A stretch of 64,000 nucleotides of DNA from Bog-756 sp963704615 (GTDB taxonomy: Bacteria > Actinomycetota > Acidimicrobiia > Acidimicrobiales > RAAP-2): assembly GCA_963704615.1 (NCBI GenBank), contig OY969923.1, forward strand, positions 558,001 through 622,000. Reading direction: 5' to 3'. The notes under the pieces were generated by a model, which was given only the letters and a program-made list of their open reading frames with translations, made no database searches and was not told the origin of the DNA. A program made the position numbers and the translations under genes. Positions 17,310-26,325 of this stretch are shown one piece after another (within the stretch, counting starts at the first letter, position 1; the number at the start of each line of letters is the position of its first letter).

Positions 17310-18328
17310 GTGAGGCGCGCCCGGAGAAGGTCCAAGAGCAGATTGTCGTCGATGGGCAAGAGGAGTGGCTCACCCGCCGCCCGGCGGAGGTAGCTGATCC
17401 GGGTCATGACTGCTGTGCTCCGGACCATGGCCAGGGTCTCGTACCACTCGAGATCTTGGACGGCACGACCACCGAACTCCTCGAACAGGGCGATCGTCCC
17501 CGTCCTGTCGGGGAATCCGGGAAGTCGTTCGCCGAAGACGTGCTGAGTGGTGAGATCGAGGCTGGTGAACCAGGCGACGTCGTGTTCGGGCGCACCGATC
17601 GAGGTCATGTCCCAGTCGAGCACGGCTCGGGGGCCGAGGTTGTCGCCGAACACAACGTTCTCGAAGCGGACGTCTCCCCACAAGAGTGCCGACGGTGGCT
17701 CACTGTCCGGTTGGTGGCGCCGGCACCAGGCCAAGGCCTCGACCAGGGTGGGCACGGGGCTGCCGTCGCTCGACCACATCAGATAGTCGTTCCAGAAGGC
17801 GAGCTCGTCGCCGTTGGCTCGCCGGGGAACGGATGGTGCAGCGGCGATGTCGGCCGCGTGGACGGCGCACACGGTGGCGACGAGGTTGCGATAGATCCGG
17901 CCGCGCTGGTCGGCATTGTGGGCGGACAGCCAGTCGTCGCGATGAGCGAGGGGACCGATGATGTGGCCGTCGATCTTGGGCATGACCATGAAAGGGGCAC
18001 CGATCCATCGGGTGTCGGTCTCCACCACCGGGTCGGCTACCGGCACGCCGACGGCGGCTGCGGCCGTCTGGGCCTGCCACTGTGACTCCAGGTCGTAGTG
18101 GGGGAAGACCCCCGCCCCGGCCGGCGCCATGCGGACGACCAACGAGGTAGCGTGCCGCGCCCCGGTGGTCGACCAGGAGGCATCGACGATGATGGTCTCG
18201 CTCGAATAGCCGGCCGACGGGCGGCGAAGCCCGGACACGGTGAGGTCGCTGGCCCCCAGTCGACGGGTGAGCCACCGGGCGAAGTCCGTCGTCAATGCTG
18301 AATCGTCGATGTCGGTGGTGGGTGTCAT
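17306..18328 (-). CDS. Aminoglycoside-phosphotransferase-fold kinase family protein
   Basis: 340-aa APH/ChoK-like protein kinase fold. The catalytic loop is LLWGDVRFENVVF, where Asp and Asn of the HxDxxxxN motif are kept but His is replaced by Trp, a change common in actinobacterial members near acyl-CoA genes. The metal-binding aspartate follows in AVLDWDMTSIGAPEHDVAW. Relatives include the kinase-like domain of human ACAD10, which phosphorylates hydroxy acids. Being translationally coupled to a CoA ligase, a role in 4- or 5-hydroxy fatty acid handling is plausible but unproven. Antibiotic resistance is unlikely. ATG at 18328 with AGAGGT upstream. Confidence 0.82.
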   Translation of the reverse strand: MTPTTDIDDSALTTDFARWLTRRLGASDLTVSGLRRPSAGYSSETIIVDASWSTTGARHATSLVVRMAPAGAGVFPHYDLESQWQAQTAAAAVGVPVADPVVETDTRWIGAPFMVMPKIDGHIIGPLAHRDDWLSAHNADQRGRIYRNLVATVCAVHAADIAAAPSVPRRANGDELAFWNDYLMWSSDGSPVPTLVEALAWCRRHQPDSEPPSALLWGDVRFENVVFGDNLGPRAVLDWDMTSIGAPEHDVAWFTSLDLTTQHVFGERLPGFPDRTGTIALFEEFGGRAVQDLEWYETLAMVRSTAVMTRISYLRRAAGEPLLLPIDDNLLLDLLRARLT

Positions 18329-18592
18329 CGACCTCTGGACCGCTCCTCTCCGGTGCTCGGAAGGCTCAAGGATCGCATAGGGGCACGGCCGGCGGCCGCG
18401 CCCACCCCGGTCCGACGCCCACGCCCACGCCAGGCAGAGGGATCGATACCGGCCCAGGCTGTCCGCCCGGATCAGATGCCCAGATCAGAAGGGGTCCCTC
18501 GATCCCGTGCAGGGACGAGCCGGGGACCGGATCGGGGTGGTCAACCGGCCCGTCGCCCTCAAGGGAGGGCCCGGTGATGTCGATGGGTACGG

Positions 18593-20635
18593 ATGCCCAC
18601 TGTGCATCCCAGTCGTTCCATCCAGGCGTGTCTGCTCGCCGGGGTCCTCGCCGCCGCCATCCTGGTCGTGGTGGGGACGGCCGAGCCGACGGCCAAGGCC
18701 GCCACGCCGTCGGGATGGAACATCGTGACCGCGGCCACCACCGGCCCACAGCAGAGCAACCTGCTCTTCGGCACCACCTGCACCAGCTCGTGGAATTGCT
18801 GGGCCGTCGGCGTCGCCGACGAAAACTTCGGCAACAACTTTCCGCCCTACGCGCTGATCGAGCACTGGGATGGTTCGTCGTGGACGGTCAGCTCCGCGGT
18901 GAATCCCCCGGGCATGGCCTTGTCGGCTCTCTGGGGTGTGACCTGTGTCACCACGTCGGACTGCTGGGCCGTCGGTACCCAGCAAGTGAACAAGACTCCC
19001 GCCCCGGTGACTCTGGCCGAGCACTGGAACGGCGTCAGCTGGTCGGTGGTGGCGACGCCGCCGACCAACGGCTACCTGTTCTCGGTGACCTGCACTTCGG
19101 CCTCGGACTGCTGGGCCGCCGGTACTTCGGTGACCGACAACGGCAACACCGACCCCCTCCACGGCATCATGGACCAGTGGAACGGCACATCGTGGACGGC
19201 GGTGCCGACCCAGCCCTCGGGCCAGCCCGCTGACCAGTTCAACTCCGTCGCCTGTGTCTCGGCCTCGGACTGCTGGGCGGTGGGCTTCGCCGGACCGAAC
19301 CCGCTCAACAACAATTTCTTGCCGAACATCATGCCCGAGACGATCGGCGCCAACGCCTTCATCGAGCACTGGAACGGCACATCGTGGACGGTCACCCCGG
19401 CTCCGACCGTGGCCGGGCCGCAGGGCACCTACCTCGACGGTGTGACCTGTGTGAGCGCCAACAGCTGCTGGGCGGTCGGGGCCAACATGGATTCCAACGG
19501 CGATCCCTCGTCCACGCTGGTCGACAGCTGGAACGGCACGACCTGGTCGACCGTGCCCAGCCCGCCGTCCGCCTCGGGCAGCCTCCTGACCGATGTCACC
19601 TGCCTCGATACCTCGCAGTGCTGGGCCTCGGGGATGCTTCTTCAGGGAGATGGAGGCGGGAACAACGCGTCACCCAACTCCATGATCGCCTCGTGGAACG
19701 GTTCGGCGTGGTCGGTCGACCCCAGCCCCAGTGTGGCCGCCTTCGGCTACCTCAACAGTGTGGGCTGTGCCAGTAGCGGTTGCTTTAGCGTGGGCTTCGC
19801 CGTCATCAACGGCAACAACAACAGCGTCGACATTCAGGGTCTCGTCGAGCAGTTGGTGCTGCCACCAGCCCAGAGTCAAGGCTTCGACGCGGTGGGGTCC
19901 GACGGGGGAGTGTTCAGCTTCGGGAACATGCCCTTCCTCGGCTCGATGGGCGGGACCCACCTCAACGCCCCCATGGTGGGCGTGGCCGCGACCCCCGACG
20001 GTGGTGGCTACTGGCTGGTGGCCGCCGACGGCGGAGTGTTCACCTTCGGCGATGCCCACTACTTCGGCTCCATGGGTGGGACCCACCTCAACGCCCCCAT
20101 CGTGGGCATGGCCGCGACCCCCGACGGTGGTGGCTACTGGCTGGTGGCCGCCGACGGGGGGGTGTTCACCTTCGGTGACGCCACCTTCGACGGATCGCTG
20201 GGTGGGACCCACTTGAACGCCCCCATCGTGGGCATGGCCTCGAGCCCCGACGGTGGTGGCTACTGGCTGGTGGCCTCCGACGGCGGCGTGTTCGGGCTGG
20301 GCGACGCCACCTTCAACGGCTCCTTGGGAGGGATCCACCTCAACGCCCCCATCGTGGGCCTGGCCGCAACCCCCGACGGTGGTGGCTACTGGCTGGTGGC
20401 CGCCGACGGCGGCGTGTTCACCTTCGGCGACGCCGGCTATGACGGCTCGGTGCCCGGTCAGGGCATCACCCACCCGGCTCCGATCACCGGGATCGCGGCC
20501 ACGCCCGATGGCGGGGGTTACTGGGTGGTGGGTAGCGATGGCGCTGTCTACGCCTACGGCGACGCCGTCTTCATGGGATCGCTGGTCGGTTTCGGTCTCG
20601 CCGCTCCCATCACCGGGGTGAGCGCTCGGGCCTGA
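18593..20635 (+). CDS. Secreted beta-propeller repeat protein
   Basis: 680-aa exported protein with a signal peptide (hydrophobic core LLAGVLAAAILVVVGTA, likely cut after AKA). Residues ~45-415 hold six or seven units built on a C-x5-CWAVG core followed by IEHWNGTSWTV-like strands; cysteines pair within units. Residues ~425-680 hold a different repeat of 42 aa with core AATPDGGGYWLVAADGGVFTFGDA. Both are propeller or blade-like, and the second is a hallmark I associate with Acidimicrobiia. It was most likely assembled by fusion of two repeat types. Function is unknown; surface binding or adhesion is plausible. First in-frame start is the ATG at 18593; the 264 bp upstream to the divergent kinase gene holds nothing else I can identify. 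Confidence 0.82.
   Translation: MPTVHPSRSIQACLLAGVLAAAILVVVGTAEPTAKAATPSGWNIVTAATTGPQQSNLLFGTTCTSSWNCWAVGVADENFGNNFPPYALIEHWDGSSWTVSSAVNPPGMALSALWGVTCVTTSDCWAVGTQQVNKTPAPVTLAEHWNGVSWSVVATPPTNGYLFSVTCTSASDCWAAGTSVTDNGNTDPLHGIMDQWNGTSWTAVPTQPSGQPADQFNSVACVSASDCWAVGFAGPNPLNNNFLPNIMPETIGANAFIEHWNGTSWTVTPAPTVAGPQGTYLDGVTCVSANSCWAVGANMDSNGDPSSTLVDSWNGTTWSTVPSPPSASGSLLTDVTCLDTSQCWASGMLLQGDGGGNNASPNSMIASWNGSAWSVDPSPSVAAFGYLNSVGCASSGCFSVGFAVINGNNNSVDIQGLVEQLVLPPAQSQGFDAVGSDGGVFSFGNMPFLGSMGGTHLNAPMVGVAATPDGGGYWLVAADGGVFTFGDAHYFGSMGGTHLNAPIVGMAATPDGGGYWLVAADGGVFTFGDATFDGSLGGTHLNAPIVGMASSPDGGGYWLVASDGGVFGLGDATFNGSLGGIHLNAPIVGLAATPDGGGYWLVAADGGVFTFGDAGYDGSVPGQGITHPAPITGIAATPDGGGYWVVGSDGAVYAYGDAVFMGSLVGFGLAAPITGVSARA
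19949..20452 (+). repeat. Four 126-bp tandem repeats inside the propeller gene
   Basis: Units begin at 19949, 20075, 20201 and 20327 with exact 126-bp spacing and start with GGTHLNAP (the fourth reads GGIHLNAP). Nucleotide identity between units is high, so duplication is recent or homogenised. A fifth, diverged unit follows. Confidence 0.85.
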
Positions 20636-20699
20636 GGGCTGAGCCACCCGAGACCAAGGGTCGTCGACCCGAGGGCGAACATCACAGCAACCGCGACCC

Positions 20700-22274
20700 T
20701 CAATCGGTGCAGGTGGTTCCCGGTGCCGGCAGCGTCCCGTCGACCAGGTAGGACTGGATGTAGGACCGCACACAGGCGCTGTAGAAGGTGGCCACATGGC
20801 TCTGGCCCAGCCAAGTGAGCAACACCCCTCCACTGAGCTGCTGGGCCAGGTCCTCGGCCCAGGCATACGGGGTGACCGGATCCCCGGTGGTCCCCACCAC
20901 CAGGATCGGTGGTGCCCCAGGATCCGACGCCGGTGCCGGTGTGCGGGAGGCGGGTACCGGCCAGGTGGCACAGCCGAGAAGGGCCCAGGCCAGCAGGGGC
21001 CCGAACACAGGTGCCGACCGCCCGAGCTGGGCGGCCAGGGCCGGGTAGCTCGCTGGATTGCGATCCACCGGATGGTCGAGGCAGTCGATGGCCTGTTCGG
21101 CGTCGGCCCCGTTGCTCGACCCGCCCGTCTCGTAACGGCCGCTCATCGAGGTCGCAGCCGAGCCGTCGCCCGCCTCGGCGTCGGCCAGGGCGCCGGCCAG
21201 GGACGCCCACGACGACGGGGATTCGAGCCCGGCCAGCAGGGTGTCGTACAACGCGCCGGGTCCGGCCGATCCGCTTGCCGAGGTCGACAGAGGCTGGGTC
21301 CGGCTGCGTTGGATGAGGGCAAGGAGGGCAGTCGTCGGGTCGCCGGCTGGACGCCAGGGACAGCTCGGGTCATCGGTGCACCAGGTGAAGAACGACTGCA
21401 GCGCCGATTCATAGCTGTCGGCTTGCCCGGTGGCGTACTGGACCATGGTCAGGCCCGGATCGATGGCGCCGTCGAGCACCATGGCCCGCACCTTGGTCGG
21501 GAAGAGCTCGGCGTAGGTGGCCCCGAGCAGCGTCCCGTAGGAGTGACCGACGAAGGTCAGCTGGGCGTCACCGAGGGCGGCGCGGATCCGGTCGAGGTCG
21601 CGGGCCGTGTCCACTGTTCCCACGTAGGGCAGGATGGTGCCGCTGTGACTCTCGCACTGCGCGGCGAACTCCTCGTCGTTGCGCAACAGGGCCTCTTGAG
21701 CGGCCGCCGTGGTGGGCACCGGATCGATCAGTTGCCCTGACCCGGCTGACCCGCCGGACCCACCGGACCCTGCCGTTCCTCCGGAAGCGGCCGCACTGGT
21801 ACAGGTCACCGGACTGCTCCGGCCCACGCCCCGCGGGTCGAAAGAGACGATGTCGAAGCGGTCGAGAAGCTCGGGGGTGAGGACCGACAGCTCGTTGGGA
21901 AGGTCGTCAATGCCCGAGGCTCCCGGTCCGCCCGGGTTGATGACCAGAGATCCGATGCGTTCGGCCGGCGCCTCGGCCGGATGGCGGGCCACGGCGATCT
22001 GCAGGGTGGCACCATCGGGATGGTTGTAGTCGAGGGGCACCGTTACCGAGCCGCACTGCAGGTCCCCGCAGGGGGTCCACTGCACAGGGGTGACCGGAAG
22101 TGGGGGCTCCGTGGTGGTGGTCGTCGACGTCGTCGGGCTCCGAGGGACGGCCGGTTTCGGGACCGCACCGACTCCCTGGGCCGCAGTGGGGGAGGCGTTG
22201 GTGCACCCGGCGAGGAGGAGAGCCGCCATCACCGCTGCGGCCATCGCGCCGCCTGGCCTCGGCCCCCACCCCAC
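20700..22274 (-). CDS. Alpha/beta hydrolase lipoprotein (tripeptidyl-aminopeptidase-like)
   Basis: 524-aa exported hydrolase of the TAP/SlpD-E group. Lipobox LLLAGC places lipid on Cys24. The oxyanion region is VINPGGPGASG, the nucleophile is Ser245 in FVGHSYGT, and the acid and base are in GTTGDPVTPY and LGQSHVAT near the end. The C-terminal TAP-like domain is present with its Cys pairs. A Gly/Ser linker of about 16 residues (GGTAGSGGSGGSAGSG) interrupts the first half. It acts outside the membrane on peptides or small esters. GTG start at 22274; the gene follows E1 beta by 9 bp and so is probably read from the same message, although its link to that pathway is unclear. Confidence 0.88.
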   Translation of the reverse strand: MGWGPRPGGAMAAAVMAALLLAGCTNASPTAAQGVGAVPKPAVPRSPTTSTTTTTEPPLPVTPVQWTPCGDLQCGSVTVPLDYNHPDGATLQIAVARHPAEAPAERIGSLVINPGGPGASGIDDLPNELSVLTPELLDRFDIVSFDPRGVGRSSPVTCTSAAASGGTAGSGGSGGSAGSGQLIDPVPTTAAAQEALLRNDEEFAAQCESHSGTILPYVGTVDTARDLDRIRAALGDAQLTFVGHSYGTLLGATYAELFPTKVRAMVLDGAIDPGLTMVQYATGQADSYESALQSFFTWCTDDPSCPWRPAGDPTTALLALIQRSRTQPLSTSASGSAGPGALYDTLLAGLESPSSWASLAGALADAEAGDGSAATSMSGRYETGGSSNGADAEQAIDCLDHPVDRNPASYPALAAQLGRSAPVFGPLLAWALLGCATWPVPASRTPAPASDPGAPPILVVGTTGDPVTPYAWAEDLAQQLSGGVLLTWLGQSHVATFYSACVRSYIQSYLVDGTLPAPGTTCTD

Positions 22275-22283
22275 CGATCCGAT

Positions 22284-23303
22284 TCAGCGCTCCATGACGC
22301 CGCGGATGGCGTCGGCGATGGCGGTGGCCGAAGGCATGACCGCGGCCTCGAGAGTCGGGGCGGATCCGATCGGGGCGAAGGCGGCGCCGACCCGGCGCAC
22401 CGGCGCATCCAGCTGACCGAAGAGCTCCTCGTTGATCACGCCGGCCACCTCGGCGCCGAATCCGGCAAAGCGGGTGGCGTGATGGGCGACAACGGCCCGA
22501 CGGGTGCGGGCCACCGATCCCAACACCGCGTCGACATCGAGCGGGACCAGGCTCCTCAGGTCGAGCACCTCCACCTGGATACCCTCGTCCTCGAGCTGAG
22601 CCGCCGCGGTCATGGCATCACGAACCGTCCGACCGTAGGTCACGACCGTCACGTCACCGCCGCTCCTTCTCACGTCGGCTGTCCCGAGGGGGACCCGGAA
22701 GTCCCCGTCGGGCACCGGCCCTGTCGTCCCGTAGAGGGCCACGTTCTCCACCATGACGCAGGGATCGTCGTCGAAGATGCACGACGTCAGCAGCCCCTTG
22801 GCGTCGGCCGGTGAACTGGGAACCACCACCTTCAGTCCGGGTATGTGAGCCAGCCAGGCCTCGAGGGTCTGGGAGTGGGTGGCGCCCGAACCGATGCCTC
22901 CGAACACCGCGGTCCGGACGGTGAGTGGGACCGAGAGCCGCCCGCCTGACATGTAGCGCGCTTTGGCCGCGTGATTGACCAGCTGATCGAGGGCGATACT
23001 GATGAAGTCCATGATCATGACCTCGGCCACCGGGCGCATGCCGGCCACGGCCGCTCCGACCGCGGCGCCCACGATGGCCGCCTCGGAGATGGGCGTATCC
23101 CTGACCCGATCGGTTCCGTAGGCGTCGGACAACCCCTTGGTGACCTGCGAGATTCCGCCGGCCGGGTCGGCCAGGTCCTCGCCGATGAGGAACACGGTGG
23201 GGTCAGCGGCCAGGGCTTCTCCCAGCGCCAAGTTGAGGGCCTCCCGCATGCTCCGTTTCGTGGTCGCCACCTCTGCGTCGGCCGTACCTCCCTCGGTCGT
23301 CAC
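22284..23303 (-). CDS. 2-oxoacid dehydrogenase E1 component, beta subunit
   Basis: 339-aa transketolase-like pyrimidine-binding subunit of an E1 alpha2-beta2 enzyme (pyruvate, acetoin or branched-chain type). Visible are FLIGEDLADPAGGISQVTKG, DTPISEAAIVG with the ThDP-contacting glutamate, and the C-terminal transketolase domain with VVTYGRTV and EVLDLRSLVPLD. The true start is the GTG at 23303 overlapping the alpha-subunit stop (GTGA); the open frame beyond is a shadow. Forms a heterotetramer with the next gene to decarboxylate a 2-oxoacid onto a lipoyl group. Confidence 0.92.
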   Translation of the reverse strand: MTTEGGTADAEVATTKRSMREALNLALGEALAADPTVFLIGEDLADPAGGISQVTKGLSDAYGTDRVRDTPISEAAIVGAAVGAAVAGMRPVAEVMIMDFISIALDQLVNHAAKARYMSGGRLSVPLTVRTAVFGGIGSGATHSQTLEAWLAHIPGLKVVVPSSPADAKGLLTSCIFDDDPCVMVENVALYGTTGPVPDGDFRVPLGTADVRRSGGDVTVVTYGRTVRDAMTAAAQLEDEGIQVEVLDLRSLVPLDVDAVLGSVARTRRAVVAHHATRFAGFGAEVAGVINEELFGQLDAPVRRVGAAFAPIGSAPTLEAAVMPSATAIADAIRGVMER

Positions 23304-24292
23304 CGGCCACCTTCGCCTGCGTAGACGTCGACGAAGGCCTCGGTGGGCTCGGGCAGCTCGGCCTCGACGGCGGCGGTGAAGGCCAGGTCCACCGCGGTCG
23401 CCGCCTCCTGCTCGATGGCCCGGGCCGCCGCCTCGTCCAGCGGGCCCTCGTCGATCAGTCGGGTCCGGTAGCGGGCCACCGGCTCGGCCTGGCGCGCCGC
23501 CTCCAACTCCCCTTCCGGTATGTAGCGCATGGGATCGCCGAAGTAGTGGCCCCAGAGCCGAAAGGTCATGCACTCGAGGAGGGTGGGGCCCTCGCCACTG
23601 CTGGCCCGGTGGACAGCGGCGCCGAGGGCGGCGTGGACCGCGTCGGGATCGTTCCCGTCAACCCGCTCCCCGGGGATCCCGTAGCCGGCCGCCCGATCGG
23701 CCACGTGAGCCACCGGCTGGGCCTCCACCGTGGGTGTCATCTCGGCGTAGCGATTGTTCTGGCAGACGAACACGACGGGGAGACCCCACAGCGCGGCCAG
23801 GTTGACCGCCTCGTGGAAGGAACCGGTCCCGGTGGCTCCGTCCCCGAAGCTGGCCACGGTCACCTGACCCGTGCCCCGCATCTGGGCGGCCAGGCCGACG
23901 CCGACGGCGATCGGTAGCCCTGATCCGACGATGCCGGTCGACAGCACCAGGCCCGACGGGGGGTGGGCAATGTGCATGGAACCGCCCTTGCCCCCATTGA
24001 CCCCGGTGCGACGGGTGAGGATCTCGGCGACCAGGGGCCCGAGAGGCACCCCCTTGGCGATCTGGTCGTGCAGCCCGCGATAGGTGGTGACCAACTGGTC
24101 GTCGGTGCGGAGCACCGTCCCCAGTGCCGCGGCGATCGCCTCCTGGCCGGTGGCCGGCCAGTAGGTGGTGGCGAACTCACCACCGCTCAGGCCCCTCCGG
24201 ACTCGCTCGTCGCACGTCCGGATCAGCGCCATGAGCTCGTACATACGCCGCCTGATCGCCGGCGTCGGCGGACCGTGATCGCGCCCGCTCAC
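23300..24292 (-). CDS. 2-oxoacid dehydrogenase E1 component, alpha subunit
   Basis: 330-aa ThDP-binding subunit. The ThDP motif runs from GDG (150-152) to NN (179-180), with ATGTGSFHEAVNLAALWG between. Substrate-channel features include GGKGGSMHIA. Sequence type resembles acetoin/branched-chain E1, but the substrate cannot be fixed. GTG start at 24292 overlaps the ferredoxin stop. The pair lacks a neighbouring E2 acyltransferase or E3; only a free lipoyl domain is encoded, at the operon head. Confidence 0.92.
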   Translation of the reverse strand: MSGRDHGPPTPAIRRRMYELMALIRTCDERVRRGLSGGEFATTYWPATGQEAIAAALGTVLRTDDQLVTTYRGLHDQIAKGVPLGPLVAEILTRRTGVNGGKGGSMHIAHPPSGLVLSTGIVGSGLPIAVGVGLAAQMRGTGQVTVASFGDGATGTGSFHEAVNLAALWGLPVVFVCQNNRYAEMTPTVEAQPVAHVADRAAGYGIPGERVDGNDPDAVHAALGAAVHRASSGEGPTLLECMTFRLWGHYFGDPMRYIPEGELEAARQAEPVARYRTRLIDEGPLDEAAARAIEQEAATAVDLAFTAAVEAELPEPTEAFVDVYAGEGGR

Positions 24293-24624
24293 GGTCCCTC
24301 CGCCCGGTCATCGACCCCGCCGCTCTCGGGTGCCCTGACGCCGTGTTTGGAGACCACGACGTCACCGGTGGTCCGCAGTCGGCAGGCCAGGCGCACCGTC
24401 CGGCCCCGGTGCGAGAACAGGGCCAACGTCTCCGCCTCGTCCTCGGTCGGAGGCTCGGTGTTCTCGTCCCCGGAGACGATCTCCACCTGGCAGGCCGTGC
24501 ACTGGGCCTGCCCGAAGCAGGTGGTGGGCCAGTCGTAGCCCTGACGCCATGCCGCCTCGATCAGGCTCTCGCCTTGATTGACGGCGATGGCGTGTCCCTC
24601 GGGCTCGACCCTGACCGTTGCCAT
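24289..24624 (-). CDS. Plant-type [2Fe-2S] ferredoxin
   Basis: 111-aa ferredoxin. The cluster ligands read CFGQAQC-x2-C with a distal Cys in RLACRL, that is C-x5-C-x2-C-x(n)-C, close to the plant/adrenodoxin type. The ATG at 24624 is chosen because homology (TVRVEPEGHAIAVNQGESL) begins there; the longer frame overlaps the flavoprotein. It is the likely electron donor to the Rieske oxygenase of the same operon. No dedicated ferredoxin reductase is encoded, so a chromosomal reductase or the flavoprotein upstream would have to reduce it. Confidence 0.88.
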   Translation of the reverse strand: MATVRVEPEGHAIAVNQGESLIEAAWRQGYDWPTTCFGQAQCTACQVEIVSGDENTEPPTEDEAETLALFSHRGRTVRLACRLRTTGDVVVSKHGVRAPESGGVDDRAEGP

Positions 24625-24635
24625 GACGAGACAGC

Positions 24636-26321
24636 TCACTTTGCCTCGACGCCGCCGGTGGCGAAGCTGCCAGCGTGGGAGCCGGCCAAATGTCCCCACA
24701 CCAGAGCCATGCCGATGGATGTCCCCCCGCCGTAGTACGCCGGGCCGGCCGGGCTGGCGATCACGTTCCCGGCGCCGTAGAGACCGGGGATGGGACGGTC
24801 GTTCACGTGGAGGACCCGCCCGTGACCGTCGACCCGCGGTCCTCCCTTGGTGCCGACGGTGCCGATGTGAATCGGCAGGGCGTAGAACGGGCCGCGTTCG
24901 ACAGAGCCGAGGTTCGGGTGCGGGGCCGACGGATCGCCGTGGAAGCGGTCATAGGCGCTGGCCCCACGACCGAAGTCGCGGTCGCGCCCGTCCCGCACCA
25001 GGCGATTCCATCGCTCGACCGTCGCCGTCAGGCCTTCGGGGTCGATGCCGACCTTGCCGGCCAGGCCCTCGAGGCTCCCATCCACCGCCAGCCAGGCGGG
25101 ATCGGGATCGCCGGGCCGGGCTGTCGCCACCGGGTATCTCGAGCGGTACTGGCTGTCGAAGACAACCCAGCACGGGAGGTGTCGGGGTGCGTACTCGTTG
25201 GCGTCGAAGGAGAAGAACGCCTTGATCATGTCGTTGTAGTTGGCCGCCTCGTTGACGAAGCGCTGACCGAAGCGGTCGACGATGATCGAGTGGGGCGCAG
25301 TGCGTTCGACACCGACGAAACGGGCCAGCGGCCGACCCTCGTACTGGTCGCCGGGGACCGATGACGCCGGATACCACCACGTCTCGGTCATGTTGGCCAG
25401 ATCGGCCCCGACGTCCATGGCCATCAGCAGCCCGTCGCCCTCGTTGGCGGGCGGGCTGTGGGGATGGCTCAAGGGCCCGGGCAGGAATCGGGTCCTCAGG
25501 TCGGCGTTCCACTCGTACCCACCGGTGGCCAGCACGACGGCGCTGGCGGCGATCTCCGTACGGCGGTCGCCGGTGTCGGCGACGATGCCGGTCACCTCGC
25601 CGTTGCGCATGGCGATCTCGCAGGCCCGGGTCTCCATCACCGGTTCGATCCCGCGGGAGAGACAGGCCTCGAGCAAGGCGCCGATCAACGACTGGCCGCA
25701 GCCAACCTGGTGTGCCGCCGTCCGCTTCTGAACCTCGGCCACGTCGAACCGTTCCGGGTAGTAGGTCGGGCGCCACTCGACCGTCGACTCCTGCAAGGTG
25801 ATGGGGACCGTGAGCACCGGAGGGCGCCGAAGGTTGCCGGCCCACGGACCGAGACGATCGGTGTCGAACAGCTCGGGTTCGAGCATCCGTCCCGACGCCT
25901 TGGCCCCGTCCATTTCCGGGTGATAGTCCGGCCACGTCATGGGTTGGAGCCGCAGCGGCGTGCGCTTCTCGAGGTCGGCCACGATGCCGGGTCCCTCGTC
26001 GACATACCGCTCGAGCAGCTCGGCCGGCGTCCGTCCGGCCGTCAACCGGGTCATGTAGTCGAGCGCCTCCTGACGCGAGTCGGTCACCCCCAGAGCGGCC
26101 ATGTGGTGGTTGCACGGCATCCAGATCCCGCCACCGGACACCGCGGTGGTGCCGCCGACCGACGACGTGCGTTCGATCAGGGTGACGCGGGCTCCCTGAT
26201 CGTGTGCCGTGATGGCCGCGGCCAGGGCCGCGGCCCCCGAACCGACGACGACGACGTCGGTGGGGGCGGCTGAAGGCGAGGACAGCAGAGGAGCAGAAGA
26301 AGAGGGCGCGGTTTCTGTCAT
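24636..26321 (-). CDS. FAD-dependent oxidoreductase, KstD/fumarate reductase flavoprotein type
   Basis: 561-aa flavoprotein. After ~20 low-complexity residues the FAD dinucleotide fold is TDVVVVGSGAAALAAAITAH, followed by SSVGGTTAVSGGGIWMPC and a C-terminal FAD segment RPIPGLYGAGNVIASPAG then GGGTSIGMALVWG. Architecture and length match 3-ketosteroid delta-1 (or delta-4) dehydrogenases and related urocanate/fumarate reductases. It introduces or removes a ring double bond next to a carbonyl. The ATG at 26321 lies 4 bp after the Rieske gene's stop. With a Rieske oxygenase and ferredoxin this recalls KshA-KstD steroid ring opening, but identity to either is not shown here. Confidence 0.88.
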   Translation of the reverse strand: MTETAPSSSAPLLSSPSAAPTDVVVVGSGAAALAAAITAHDQGARVTLIERTSSVGGTTAVSGGGIWMPCNHHMAALGVTDSRQEALDYMTRLTAGRTPAELLERYVDEGPGIVADLEKRTPLRLQPMTWPDYHPEMDGAKASGRMLEPELFDTDRLGPWAGNLRRPPVLTVPITLQESTVEWRPTYYPERFDVAEVQKRTAAHQVGCGQSLIGALLEACLSRGIEPVMETRACEIAMRNGEVTGIVADTGDRRTEIAASAVVLATGGYEWNADLRTRFLPGPLSHPHSPPANEGDGLLMAMDVGADLANMTETWWYPASSVPGDQYEGRPLARFVGVERTAPHSIIVDRFGQRFVNEAANYNDMIKAFFSFDANEYAPRHLPCWVVFDSQYRSRYPVATARPGDPDPAWLAVDGSLEGLAGKVGIDPEGLTATVERWNRLVRDGRDRDFGRGASAYDRFHGDPSAPHPNLGSVERGPFYALPIHIGTVGTKGGPRVDGHGRVLHVNDRPIPGLYGAGNVIASPAGPAYYGGGTSIGMALVWGHLAGSHAGSFATGGVEAK

Positions 26322-26325
26322 CCGA

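Noticed and set aside
17306..18328. Aminoglycoside resistance gene
   Set aside because: The APH fold is shared by many metabolic kinases; coupling to a CoA ligase and the WGD loop argue against resistance.
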